From: Parabacteroides sp. ZJ-118
GTDB lineage: Bacteria > Bacteroidota > Bacteroidia > Bacteroidales > Tannerellaceae
Reading direction: 5' to 3'
Length of the DNA: 46,215 nucleotides
Assembly (NCBI RefSeq): GCF_011038785.1
Contig: NZ_JAAKDT010000025.1
Location: 1-46,215 of the forward strand
Notes under the pieces: model-generated
Seen by the model: the letters and a program-made list of their open reading frames with translations, nothing else
The model's database searches: none
Told to the model about the DNA's origin: nothing
Program-made: the position numbers and the translations under genes
In this document: positions 1-8,431 of the stretch, one piece after another
How the letters are laid out: every line of letters begins with the position of its first letter
Position numbering within the stretch: position 1 is the stretch's first letter

Positions 1-823
1 CCGTCATCTGACCCCGCCCGATACCCGCGCAAATATTCGACATCCGGTAATTGTACCCGATCCGCTCATGCTGGTAATACGGATAAGCCTCCCGAGCCTG
101 CGTAGCGTAAAACAGGATCTCTTGCTTAGCCGCCTCGTCCGGACAGATCAACGCGCCGCCGCCACTGGTCGTAATCATCTTATTCCCATTGAACGACAGC
201 ACCCCGTATCTCCCAAACGTACCCAACATACGTCCATCATAACGAGAGCCAAAGCCCTCCGCCGCATCCTCGATAACCGGTATCTCATAGCGGTCGGCAA
301 TCTCCATGATGCGCCCTATCTGATACGGCATACCATATAGCGCTACGGGGATAATCGCCTTGGGTGTTTTTCCCGTCTTCCCGATACGATCTTGAATCGC
401 CTCTTCCAGCAACTCCGGATCCATATTCCACGAATCCCGTTCCGAATCCACGAACACAGGCGTAGCCCCAAGGTAGGTTATTGGGTGGCTCGACGCACAG
501 AACGTAAACGACTGCACAATCACCTCGTCGCCCGGCCCAACACCACACGCAATCAGCGCCAGATGCACCGCCGCCGTACCTGCCGACAGCGCCACAACCT
601 GCTTACTCAGTGAACAATGAGCATTTAACAATGAAGAATTGTCGGATGCACCAACTTCATTGTTCACTGTTAACCTTTCATTGACGAAGTCTTCAAGGTC
701 TTTCTCAAAACCGTTGACATTCGGGCCAAGGGGCACAACCCAATTAGTGTCAAACGCCTCCTTAATAAAATCCTGTTCCTTGCCGCTCATGTGCGCAAGG
801 CAGAGCAATATTCTGTCTCGCAT
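1..823 (-). CDS. DegT/DnrJ/EryC1/StrS aminotransferase, PglE-like (3' end off window)
   Basis: PLP-dependent sugar aminotransferase, expected to put an amino group on C4 of a 4-keto-6-deoxy nucleotide sugar (UDP-bacillosamine type), in the cytoplasm. 274 codons are visible. The start ATG is at 823 and the product begins MRDRILLCLAHMSG. The typical core is present: VVALSAGTAAVHLAL near residues 76-90, the PLP-contacting Asp in PVIEDAAEGF (about D186) and the Schiff-base Lys in SFNGNKMITT (K215). The C-terminal third lies beyond base 1. Compared with the truncated copy at 9299-9532, this gene carries about 18 extra residues (roughly 54-72) encoded by an inverted repeat, still in frame. It is the last gene seen of the left operon and lies 50 bp downstream of the ATP-grasp gene at 873. 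Aminotransferase assignment is firm; the sugar substrate is inferred from the PglC and PglD-like genes in the locus. Confidence 0.93.
   Translation of the reverse strand, partial: MRDRILLCLAHMSGKEQDFIKEAFDTNWVVPLGPNVNGFEKDLEDFVNERLTVNNEVGASDNSSLLNAHCSLSKQVVALSAGTAAVHLALIACGVGPGDEVIVQSFTFCASSHPITYLGATPVFVDSERDSWNMDPELLEEAIQDRIGKTGKTPKAIIPVALYGMPYQIGRIMEIADRYEIPVIEDAAEGFGSRYDGRMLGTFGRYGVLSFNGNKMITTSGGGALICPDEAAKQEILFYATQAREAYPYYQHERIGYNYRMSNICAGIGRGQMT
608..669. repeat. 13-bp inverted repeat inserted in frame in aminotransferase
   Basis: CAGTGAACAATGA at 608-620 is repeated perfectly in inverse orientation at 657-669, with a 36-bp AT-rich middle that contains further CAAT/ATTG half-sites. The element lies inside the aminotransferase coding region and is read through as about 18 extra residues that the related truncated gene at 9299-9532 lacks. 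It looks like a short palindromic element inserted without breaking the frame. It differs in sequence from the GC-rich palindromes in fnlB and ugd. Confidence 0.75.
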
Positions 824-872
824 AATTATTTATTTATCAATATTTACCAATTAATTGCACTTTACGAATGGC

Positions 873-2186
873 TTAGCATAATCTCGGGGAGTCTGCAACG
901 GTGCCAAATTCGTAAAGGCCTGATACATATTCTGTTTTCAGAGTTTCAAAATCATCAAAATATACAATGATGTTGTTGCCGTCGGAGTCTGTTACCTTAA
1001 AGTGGGAATTTATGAACTCAATAGTCCGGCACAACTCATCGGCATCTTTTGCCACTATCCGCATAACTCCCATTGTCGAACGGTAACGGGTCTTGCAATG
1101 CGTTTTTTTAGGGACATCAATCGTAATATTGGGCTGCCTGACTATATTCTCTAATCCGACTATTGAGTCAATGGTTGTCGCCTTTGTCGTAAACAGAAAA
1201 TATGAGGCGGCTATTTGTGTACGAGCCCCGTCAAGGGCTTCCGGCATATCGTCCGACGTATGGCTTACCCCCATTGCAATCTCAATCATATACCTAATTG
1301 AATTGAAACCGTTGATCTCCTTGTAAGGCGCATAGATCATTCCGCCGCCATAGCGATGAGCCATTTCGATCAGATAAAAACGGCCATCCTGGTCAAGCAT
1401 AGCTTCGGCCCATGCTATGCCGTTGGTCAGACCGGCGGCCTTAAACACATCTATGACCTTTTGATTTACGGTTTCAAGATACTGTTTGAGGTGATATGAA
1501 GTCGTGTCAATCATTGAGTATATATTGTGTGGGTATCCGGACTGGTTATGCAGAGCGCCGAAACATAGCAATCGAGCTTCTCCATTGCAAAGCACATAAT
1601 TGGCCGAGAATACCGGACCATGAAGCTGTCGCTCAACTATAATGACCGGATTGTCGGATATAGCCCTCGCCGCTTTATACGCTTTAATCAGCTCGGCCTC
1701 GTTGTCACAGAAACTTACACCTTCGTTACCACTTTTATCCACCGGTTTTACGACAACCGGATATCGGATTTTATCCAACTCTTCCCTGTTGAGGCTGTCC
1801 GACAGGAAATAGTCGGTGGCTACCGGCGCCCCGACGCTCTTACAAGTGGACTTGAACACCGACTTATTGCAAGCACACTCCCATGCCGCGTCATTGTCGC
1901 AACAGTGCGGCAAACCAAGACGCTTGCACAGTTTGCGGGCATTGGTGGCATTAAAGTCGCTGGCTCCATACGTCACACCTGCTATTCCCTTTGCAATACA
2001 TTTCCCGACAAGCGCGTCTATATCGGCGGTGCTGATATTCCATGCTTCATCCGCGGCTTCTTTAGTCGGAGACGTCGGCATATTATCTGTTACAATGACA
2101 TATAGCCCCATACGATGGGCTTCAATTACGGTGTCCAATGTCCCGTAATCGCTTCCTAAAATCAGTAGTCTCTTTTTGCCAGTCAT
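873..2186 (-). CDS. ATP-grasp carboxylate-amine ligase-like protein
   Basis: 437-residue ATP-grasp enzyme, predicted to activate a carboxylate as acyl phosphate and join it to an amine or similar nucleophile in the cytosol. The N-terminus has a Rossmann-like preATP-grasp start (LLILGSDYGTLDTV). The central ATP-binding part shows YPVVVKPVDKSGNEGV (about 143-158) with the ATP Lys. The metal-binding part is LIEMAHRYGGG, where E-x-A-H-R replaces the commoner E-x-N-x-R. The length fits PurK- or BacD-like stand-alone ligases. Its ATG overlaps the TGA of the opine-dehydrogenase-like gene (ATGA, 2183-2186), so the two are translationally coupled. The substrate is unknown; the neighbours suggest it attaches an opine- or amino-acid-like group to a sugar acid (inference). 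Confidence 0.85.
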   Translation of the reverse strand: MTGKKRLLILGSDYGTLDTVIEAHRMGLYVIVTDNMPTSPTKEAADEAWNISTADIDALVGKCIAKGIAGVTYGASDFNATNARKLCKRLGLPHCCDNDAAWECACNKSVFKSTCKSVGAPVATDYFLSDSLNREELDKIRYPVVVKPVDKSGNEGVSFCDNEAELIKAYKAARAISDNPVIIVERQLHGPVFSANYVLCNGEARLLCFGALHNQSGYPHNIYSMIDTTSYHLKQYLETVNQKVIDVFKAAGLTNGIAWAEAMLDQDGRFYLIEMAHRYGGGMIYAPYKEINGFNSIRYMIEIAMGVSHTSDDMPEALDGARTQIAASYFLFTTKATTIDSIVGLENIVRQPNITIDVPKKTHCKTRYRSTMGVMRIVAKDADELCRTIEFINSHFKVTDSDGNNIIVYFDDFETLKTEYVSGLYEFGTVADSPRLC

Positions 2187-3439
2187 TTGTTTGTGCTTTT
2201 AACGTCATCAACATACCGCCCCGTGTAAAGATAATCCAGAAGCTGCTCCTTGGTCAGATGGCCTATGCCGAGGTAGGCCAAATTATACTTTGTCTCCTTA
2301 AAGAAACTCTTCTCGTGAAAGGCACCGCCGATTGTAATCATTGCATCAATAATCGGGGTTGGAACTCCGAATTTCACTCCAAGATCATGATAAATCTTGC
2401 AACCGACGGGTATATCTTCCGTAATATAGCGGTGATAGATGTCGTTTGGGCCGGTGTTGCCTTCGTCACAAGGGCGGTCAAGAGGGAAGACCACATTGTC
2501 CTTGCCGTTTTCGTCCAACCCCATATACTCTTGGGTAAGGATGCTCCTGCGGCTGAAGAACATCTCATAATCCCACTTGGGATAATCAATGCCTATCTTT
2601 TTGGCAATGGCGACCTGCTCCTGATAGAATTGATACTGAACGCGACAAATGCTGGGGCACAACCCGTGGGAATACATCGAATATGATTCGGGCTCATTGC
2701 CATACACGAGCGACCAGTTTTCCATGCTGGAAACGCCAAGGATGGATGCCGGCACATGAATCAAGGGATTGATATTTGAGAAGCCTATATCAATCATTGT
2801 GTCCCCACGTTCAGGACCGTTGCCCGTATAGACCGAGTCCATGCAGGGCAAATATTTCCCACTTTCGATGAAATCATCCATGTCGCTCATCGGCAGACTG
2901 GCACCGCGCAGCGTTATTGCACGGTACTTAATGCCAACGTGGTTCGTCCGGAATCCCTGGATCTTTTCTACGCGCGTACCATACGGAGCGCTTCCCCAGC
3001 CCCCTGTTATCACGTCTTTGTCACATCCTGATTCGCGCATGAATCTCCGAAGCAGAAAGCTGGCATAATTGTCAGGATAGGTGTGTATCACCATGCCGTC
3101 TTCAAGGAGTGGGACAAGTCTCCTGAGATATTCTTCGTGACCCAAAGCCGGAATAGACAACAAGATAAACTTCGCACCCTTCACAGCCGCTGCCATATCG
3201 GTGGTATACATATCAAGTCGGGCGCATCCGCTACGTTCAAACCCGTAGAGATTCCTTTGAATACCATCCATCTGTATACCCGTCCGTTCCATATAGGCTA
3301 TCGACTTTTTACTGCGGGAATACAGCCTTACTTCACGGTCAGGTTGTCCCAATTTGCAGTCGGCCGCCAGTGTCATGCCCACGGCGCCGGCTCCCAAAAC
3401 AGCAATAGGACAATTCTTTAAATAGGTCAAGTTTCTCAT
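2183..3439 (-). CDS. NAD(P)-dependent opine (octopine/nopaline) dehydrogenase family protein
   Basis: Member of the octopine/nopaline dehydrogenase family, which reductively condenses a 2-oxo acid with an amino acid's amino group, or the reverse. The Rossmann motif PIAVLGAGAVGMTLAAD lies near the N-terminus. The C-terminal helical domain has NPLIHVPASILG and the following helix with Y-S-H-G-L-C-P-S, as in opine dehydrogenases. The reading frame is open to 3502, but that would overlap the upstream gene by 37 bp. ATG at 3439 (MRNLTYLKNC) leaves a 26-bp gap and begins just before the Rossmann strand, so it is preferred; this gives 418 residues. It overlaps the ATP-grasp gene downstream by ATGA. 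Opine-type N-carboxyalkyl amino acids are known decorations of some O-antigens, which would fit this location; that role is inferred. Confidence 0.83.
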   Translation of the reverse strand: MRNLTYLKNCPIAVLGAGAVGMTLAADCKLGQPDREVRLYSRSKKSIAYMERTGIQMDGIQRNLYGFERSGCARLDMYTTDMAAAVKGAKFILLSIPALGHEEYLRRLVPLLEDGMVIHTYPDNYASFLLRRFMRESGCDKDVITGGWGSAPYGTRVEKIQGFRTNHVGIKYRAITLRGASLPMSDMDDFIESGKYLPCMDSVYTGNGPERGDTMIDIGFSNINPLIHVPASILGVSSMENWSLVYGNEPESYSMYSHGLCPSICRVQYQFYQEQVAIAKKIGIDYPKWDYEMFFSRRSILTQEYMGLDENGKDNVVFPLDRPCDEGNTGPNDIYHRYITEDIPVGCKIYHDLGVKFGVPTPIIDAMITIGGAFHEKSFFKETKYNLAYLGIGHLTKEQLLDYLYTGRYVDDVKSTNK

Positions 3440-3465
3440 TCTCAAGTATGTTTTATTATTGGGAA

Positions 3466-4803
3466 TTATTTCTTTAACGCTGCATTGATTTTGATTACCC
3501 AATCTTTCATTCCTATTTCAGATCCGGAATCGGTTACAAGACGAATGATCTCTTCCCGACTCTCCGCCTTTAACATCGGCTTGGTAATACGCCTGAATTT
3601 GTCTTCAATCCATCCGAGATTCAGGTCGGGGTCTTCCGGCTCGCCGGGTGCTTCGTATATTCTTGATTTACAACAGCTGCCGCTTTTCAGGCAAATCTCG
3701 ACATACGCCAACCGTTTCTCGGGGAATTGTGACTCAAGCACAGGGTCAACGACGAAAGACAGTCGTTTCATCATATCCAAGACCCGTTCGTCCTTCAGAG
3801 CTTCATCCCGCACCTGTTGGTAACCGACATCTCCGTAGACCAAGGCACTTGCAACAGGCCAGGCAATGTTATATTGTGCTTCATCCGTGTTTGACGGCTC
3901 GATCTTGCTCAGCCTTGTGGCCGAGCGGAATGTATAGACCATCACCTTGTCGACATCCGTATAGCGGAAAGAATACTCTTTCATCAAGTCGATTACCGCT
4001 TTGATCGGTTGGTGTGCCCACCTACAACAAGCGTAAGGCTTGTAATACAGTTCAAGGATATGCCAGACCTTTCCAAGATTGTCCAAGTGTCTCGCATATT
4101 CGGGCTTCTCCAGAATATGTATTTTGCCGGTGCTGCCGTTTATCGTTTCCAAAACGGCCATGGTACCCACCAATGCGCCGAACGGAACACCGTCCTTGTT
4201 CATTGACGGATGTTCGACCGAACGCATGACCGGTGTCATCGGCGCATGGAAATCTGCGATGGATAAGGCATTGTTCAACTGTCGCTTGTCAAACCCGAGC
4301 AGACGGCCTACGCCAAGCGCTGTCCCGAAAGCGCCGTATGCACCCGTGCTATGCAGATAACCATACTCCTCTTGCATGGCCAAAGCCCAGCGGATTGTCA
4401 GTTCATAACATACCACAAGGGTTGACAGATAATCTGCATACCTGACATTTTGGGAGACGGCTGCCGCCATGACTCCGGCAATGAACGAGGTCCCGGGATG
4501 ACCTTGTATCTGCCTGTGGCCGTCGTCAATGTCAAATGAGTTGCAGCTGTGCCCCATTGCGATGGCTGCTCCCAAAAGATTATAAGTATTGCTGCTGCCT
4601 ATTATCGGAACATTACCGTTCAAGCCGACCGACTGAGCCAAACGCTCACCTATCGCGAACTGCCGGCCGTAACTGCCCAGAATCAGAGCGCCGAGGAGAT
4701 CGAGGCTGCACATTAGGGCGTGCTCCCTTACCTCGTCGGGGAACTCTTCCCATCTTGCGTTCAGCGCAAATATTTCCACTCCATAGTTTGCCTCGGACAT
4801 CAT
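3466..4803 (-). CDS. MmgE/PrpD family protein
   Basis: 445-residue member of the MmgE/PrpD family (2-methylcitrate dehydratase, cis-aconitate decarboxylase/isomerase relatives). Family hallmarks are visible: the N-terminal helical domain with HSCNSFDIDDGH and GHPGTSFIAGVMAAA, the conserved ...VPFGALVGTMA..., and YKPYACCRWAHQPIKA. These enzymes act on hydroxy- or unsaturated polycarboxylic acids by dehydration, decarboxylation or isomerisation. Within this operon it could supply the keto or unsaturated acid used by the adjacent opine-dehydrogenase-like enzyme (inference). Start ATG at 4803 or 4800 (tandem Met). The 347-bp space upstream holds a MITE-like element and an aminotransferase 5' remnant. 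It is unusual to see this family in a surface polysaccharide locus. Confidence 0.85.
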   Translation of the reverse strand: MMSEANYGVEIFALNARWEEFPDEVREHALMCSLDLLGALILGSYGRQFAIGERLAQSVGLNGNVPIIGSSNTYNLLGAAIAMGHSCNSFDIDDGHRQIQGHPGTSFIAGVMAAAVSQNVRYADYLSTLVVCYELTIRWALAMQEEYGYLHSTGAYGAFGTALGVGRLLGFDKRQLNNALSIADFHAPMTPVMRSVEHPSMNKDGVPFGALVGTMAVLETINGSTGKIHILEKPEYARHLDNLGKVWHILELYYKPYACCRWAHQPIKAVIDLMKEYSFRYTDVDKVMVYTFRSATRLSKIEPSNTDEAQYNIAWPVASALVYGDVGYQQVRDEALKDERVLDMMKRLSFVVDPVLESQFPEKRLAYVEICLKSGSCCKSRIYEAPGEPEDPDLNLGWIEDKFRRITKPMLKAESREEIIRLVTDSGSEIGMKDWVIKINAALKK

Positions 4804-4870
4804 GGCTTTATCTCCGAATTACAGCCTTGTGGCACAGTTGTTTGTAGTTGTCTGTTAGAGGTCGGGGTTA

Positions 4871-5034
4871 AGAAGCTGTCTAAATTTGTGAGCGTTTTTT
4901 ATTATAGCAGATTTTCGAGTCAGTTTTGGCATTCGAAGAGGGAGCGTAGCCGTAACTACGTGACCGGTGAGAAGGACAAAAATGGCCGAAAAGATGATGC
5001 AAGAAAAAAGTGCTCATAAATTTAAGCAGCTTCT
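4871..5034. mobile_element. MITE-like element, 164 bp, with ~23-bp terminal inverted repeats
   Basis: The left end begins AGAAGCTGTCTAAATTTGTGAGC. The reverse complement of the right end begins AGAAGCTGCTTAAATTTATGAGC, so about 20 of the first 23 bases agree, followed by T-runs on both sides. There is no plausible transposase inside. The element lies between the ATP-grasp gene (ending 5151) and the MmgE/PrpD gene. No clear target-site duplication is visible. With the aminotransferase remnant at 5099-5146, it accounts for nearly all of the 347-bp gap from 4804 to 5150. Confidence 0.65.
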
Positions 5035-5098
5035 AAATATGAGAAAGCGATGAAATAACGATCAAAGCATGATCTTTGGAAACAAATTTGAATATTGC

Positions 5099-5146
5099 TC
5101 TGCTTGCCACTTATGTGCGCCAAGCAAAGCAATATTTTTCGCTCAT
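5099..5146 (-). pseudogene. aminotransferase 5'-end remnant
   Basis: Reading from ATG at 5146, and allowing for a small frame slip after the first codons, the minus strand encodes ILLCLAHISGKQ. This is the same start as the intact aminotransferase (ILLCLAHMSGKE, start at 823). Homology stops after about 16 codons. It is one of four dispersed 5' remnants of this gene and marks a recombination boundary just upstream of the MITE-like element. Confidence 0.7.
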
Positions 5147-5150
5147 GCAA

Positions 5151-6158
5151 TTAGTTGTCGGTGCTTACCAAATAATCGCACTTGGCAAATGTTTTGCCAT
5201 ATGTAGGGATTAGTATTGAATTGTTAATTTCATTACCCTTAAGCCATTCGATTATGGCTTTAGGAAAGTTGACACCTGCTTCGTAGCTGAACGGGAAGCC
5301 GCCTCCGAAGCGAGGGTTGAGTTCGAGGACATAGTATATTCCATCTTTTTCGGACACATCAACATCAAGGTTGCCGATATGACGGAGTTGCTCTCCCAAT
5401 CTATGTCCTACGTTGCGGATTGCCGGATTATCTACGGTCTGCGCCTTGTCGGTCTCACCGGCACGCATGGCAAGTTTCTTTTTCACGGAAACGCCACGGT
5501 TGTTGCCTCTTAGGTCATTCATTACATCCAAGCCATATTCCTGGCCCTCGATTTTCTCTTGAATCAGGATATATTCATCACCTTGCGAAGCTGTAGCCAG
5601 AATTGATTTCTTGACCTTCTTAAGCAGCATGGCGTAGACTTCTTCAAGTTCTTCAATGTCATTGACAAACTCGATGCCTATTGACCCGGAGCCCCAACGC
5701 GGCTTCAGAACAAGCGGAAACGCAAGTTTGCCATCGGTTATAGCTTCTTTGGCTTTATCGAGGTTGACAAACGTGAGCGGTGTATTCAGACCGATAGATG
5801 CGACATATTCGGCGGTACGGTATTTGTCGAAGCATATATCAATCACCTCTTGCCGTGAGACAAGAAGCGTTACGCGCTCCTTTTCAAACCGACCGCGATT
5901 AGCAGACAAAATCGGCAATTCCAAGTCATTCAAGCTGATAACCGTCCGAATATCATGTCTGCGGCAGATGTCAAGCACACAGTCGATGTAATTGTCGGCA
6001 TATACAGTCGGAACCTGCTCTTTAATATCAGCCGCCGAAAGCGCGGGCGCAGATAATTGCATATCAGCACCGATAATCAGACCGTCGTCGCCTAATTGCT
6101 CTTTAAAATATTTCAGCAAGTAAGTACGACGCCCGGCACAAGTGAACAGGATATTCAT
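5151..6158 (-). CDS. ATP-grasp protein (carbamoyl-phosphate-synthase-like ligase)
   Basis: 335-residue ATP-grasp ligase, unrelated in detail to the one at 873. It starts MNILFTCAGRRTYLL (preATP-grasp strand; the CAGRR start is typical of the CarB/PylC-like group). The ATP-binding segment FPLVLKPRWGSGSIGI is near 148-163 and the canonical Mg-binding YVLELNPRFGGGFP (E-x-N-x-R) near 282-295. A predicted cytosolic carboxylate-amine ligase. It lies 3 bp from the PLP decarboxylase upstream, so the two are probably co-translated. The pairing of ligase with amino-acid decarboxylase suggests amine or amino-acid attachment to a sugar or acid; no substrate can be named. Confidence 0.85.
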   Translation of the reverse strand: MNILFTCAGRRTYLLKYFKEQLGDDGLIIGADMQLSAPALSAADIKEQVPTVYADNYIDCVLDICRRHDIRTVISLNDLELPILSANRGRFEKERVTLLVSRQEVIDICFDKYRTAEYVASIGLNTPLTFVNLDKAKEAITDGKLAFPLVLKPRWGSGSIGIEFVNDIEELEEVYAMLLKKVKKSILATASQGDEYILIQEKIEGQEYGLDVMNDLRGNNRGVSVKKKLAMRAGETDKAQTVDNPAIRNVGHRLGEQLRHIGNLDVDVSEKDGIYYVLELNPRFGGGFPFSYEAGVNFPKAIIEWLKGNEINNSILIPTYGKTFAKCDYLVSTDN

Positions 6159-6161
6159 TAT

Positions 6162-7388
6162 TTATAGATTGTATAGAGACATAACATCTTCAAGGTTCTG
6201 TCTTCTTCTGATTAAGAAGGCTTTTCCGCCTTTCAACTCTATTATGGGCGAAAGATAATTGATAAATGTTGGCGACAAGACTATAGTATAGGCTCCGACA
6301 CCATCGATTCTGACATAATCACCATGGGCAATCGAGGCGGGAACAGCGATATCCTTTAGTATCACATCCTTCTCCATGCAGGTTGACCCCACAAGATTGG
6401 CCAAGTATGTCTGAGCACTCGCTTTATGTGTATAAAAAACATGCGGAAGATTATTGCTGTGCATTGTCGGCTTCACATCAAAAACAGTCCCATCCGTGGT
6501 CAGGAATTTCTGACCACATATTTCCTTGACCTGAAAGATTTTCGAAACGTAGCTGAATACATTGGCCGTTACGGACACACCCGGCTCGATTACCACGGAA
6601 GGTGCTACCCTCCCGAACCAATCGTTTGAGCTACATTCCCCCACAATGCACTCCGCATAATCCTCATAAGTTGGTTTCCCGCTGGTATCGATGCCTTCGG
6701 CTGCCACACCGAAAAAGCCGCCGCCCACATCGAAATATCGCAAATCATCAAGGCTATATGTTTCGCAGATTTCAAGCATCTGCCTGACTATTATCTTGTA
6801 GTTGGCAACGGCGCGATCCGATGATGATGTATGGCCATGAAGTGATATTATCTTAATACCGGCTGTTCTCAGGCGCGAGATAACGTTCCCGATTAGTTCT
6901 TTCGGAAAACCAAACCGCCCCACTCTAAGGTCACACTGTATTTTGGAAACCCCCGAATCGTTGGTCAGTCCTATATTGAGGCGTAAACCGACTGAAACAG
7001 GAACGTCGGTATGCTCTTCTCTAAAGCGAAGCACCGTATCAACTTCGTATAGTGAGTCGAGATTGATCACGGCTTTGTCTTTGAGAGCTTCGATAAGAAC
7101 GGATTCGTTTTTTATCGGGCCATTAAAGATTATACGCTCAAAGCCGATGCGCTTGGCTAAGGCATATTCCATCTCGGAAACGACCTCTGCATAACAACCT
7201 GCATCTTTGGCTATCTTACATAGTGCCGGGACATAGTTCGTCTTAAAAGAATAGCCAATGACAAGATCGCATTTTGATTTGAATGCCGTCTTGAAAGAGT
7301 TGATATTCTTGAGATATTGTTCACCATCCATTAAATAGAATGGCGTGCCGAATTCCTTGGAGATATTCTCCAATTGACTTAGAGTCAT
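6162..7388 (-). CDS. PLP-dependent decarboxylase, LysA/ornithine-decarboxylase fold III type
   Basis: 408-residue member of the alanine-racemase-fold decarboxylases (diaminopimelate, ornithine, carboxynorspermidine decarboxylases). Motifs in order: PLP Lys in GYSFKTN (K49), SLHGHTSS (His stacking on PLP), the glycine-rich YFDVGGGFFG (phosphate binding), VIEPGVSV, then the active-site Cys in GSTCMEKDV and the late GVGAYT. The frame is open to 7424, but ATG at 7388 (MTLSQLENISKEFGTPFYLMD) matches the usual family start and leaves 10 bp to the upstream gene. It probably decarboxylates a D-centre amino acid such as diaminopimelate, or a related compound, to feed the neighbouring ligase (inference). 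Confidence 0.88.
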   Translation of the reverse strand: MTLSQLENISKEFGTPFYLMDGEQYLKNINSFKTAFKSKCDLVIGYSFKTNYVPALCKIAKDAGCYAEVVSEMEYALAKRIGFERIIFNGPIKNESVLIEALKDKAVINLDSLYEVDTVLRFREEHTDVPVSVGLRLNIGLTNDSGVSKIQCDLRVGRFGFPKELIGNVISRLRTAGIKIISLHGHTSSSDRAVANYKIIVRQMLEICETYSLDDLRYFDVGGGFFGVAAEGIDTSGKPTYEDYAECIVGECSSNDWFGRVAPSVVIEPGVSVTANVFSYVSKIFQVKEICGQKFLTTDGTVFDVKPTMHSNNLPHVFYTHKASAQTYLANLVGSTCMEKDVILKDIAVPASIAHGDYVRIDGVGAYTIVLSPTFINYLSPIIELKGGKAFLIRRRQNLEDVMSLYNL

Positions 7389-7398
7389 GATAACCAAA

Positions 7399-8406
7399 TT
7401 AGTGGATTGTATCTTCTGCTTCAATGGCCCCCCACATTAATTCTATGGGATTCGCCTGAAGCTCATGCTTCATGTCCTCACAAGCTGCTTCCCATGTCCA
7501 TTTTGGTTGCCAGCCAAGAATTTCCGCACTTTTTTTCCCTGAAAGCAATATCTGAGGGGTGTCAGGCATATTCGGGCAATATTTCTTTTGGGCATCTTTT
7601 GAGGCGAAAGCATGCATGATACCGTCAACCATCTCATCCAAAGAATACGGCTTATAACCCGAAAGATTGAAAATGCCACAAATATGGGTGTTCGCTGCGC
7701 GAACCACAGCAGCTGCAAAATCCTTGATGTAAAGAAGTTCCTTAAGTCGAGTCGGGTCGCCATAAACATCAACACCTTTACCGTTGATGCATCTGCGAAT
7801 CATATACCGCCAAGGCAACATTTTTTTCTCTCCGTTGAGATAGTAGTATGCATCAGGATGCCAACCATATACCATAAAGTGACGGAAAACGCAAGGTTCG
7901 AAGCCTTCTGCAATTCGTAAATGTTCGAGAATATCTGTTGCCGCTCGTTTGCAGATTGCATAGACTGCGTGGTCATTGCCATTTTTGGGGAACGACCGGA
8001 TGGCATCATCATCAATAGGTTCGGTCGAGCCCCAATAATCTACCACATCACTCGGTGTTGTATTGAATACGATTCTTTTTGAACCATTATCCTTCATCCA
8101 GTTGCATAAGTTGACCGTTCCCACTACAATACTCTGCACATAGGGCATCATGTTCATATCAGCATGAGCCGGCATTGTCCCTGCCATATTGACGACGACA
8201 TCGAAGTGCTCTTTCGGAAGTAAACCGAAAGACTCGACTTTAGATATGTCGAATCCGCCGATGAACTTAATTCCTTGAGTGGCAAAAAATCCCCCATCCG
8301 AATGCCGACGGCCAACAGCTATTACATCAAAGCCATCTTGCTTTAAGGCCAATGCACTGTAACAGCCAAGCTGACCGGTCGCACCAAGGACAATTGCTTT
8401 TTTCAT
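7399..8406 (-). CDS. NAD-dependent epimerase/dehydratase (extended SDR)
   Basis: 335-residue extended short-chain dehydrogenase/reductase. It has the N-terminal nucleotide site GATGQLG (8-14) and the catalytic Y149-x-x-x-K153 (YAICK), followed by the substrate-binding C-terminal half with YGDPTRLKELLYIKDFA, typical of nucleotide-sugar epimerases and dehydratases. It probably modifies an NDP-sugar in the cytosol. It lies 10 bp upstream of the decarboxylase and 25 bp downstream of the PglC-type transferase, in one transcription unit. The exact reaction cannot be told from sequence alone. Confidence 0.85.
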   Translation of the reverse strand: MKKAIVLGATGQLGCYSALALKQDGFDVIAVGRRHSDGGFFATQGIKFIGGFDISKVESFGLLPKEHFDVVVNMAGTMPAHADMNMMPYVQSIVVGTVNLCNWMKDNGSKRIVFNTTPSDVVDYWGSTEPIDDDAIRSFPKNGNDHAVYAICKRAATDILEHLRIAEGFEPCVFRHFMVYGWHPDAYYYLNGEKKMLPWRYMIRRCINGKGVDVYGDPTRLKELLYIKDFAAAVVRAANTHICGIFNLSGYKPYSLDEMVDGIMHAFASKDAQKKYCPNMPDTPQILLSGKKSAEILGWQPKWTWEAACEDMKHELQANPIELMWGAIEAEDTIH

Positions 8407-8431
8407 CTTTATTATGGCTTATTTGACTATC

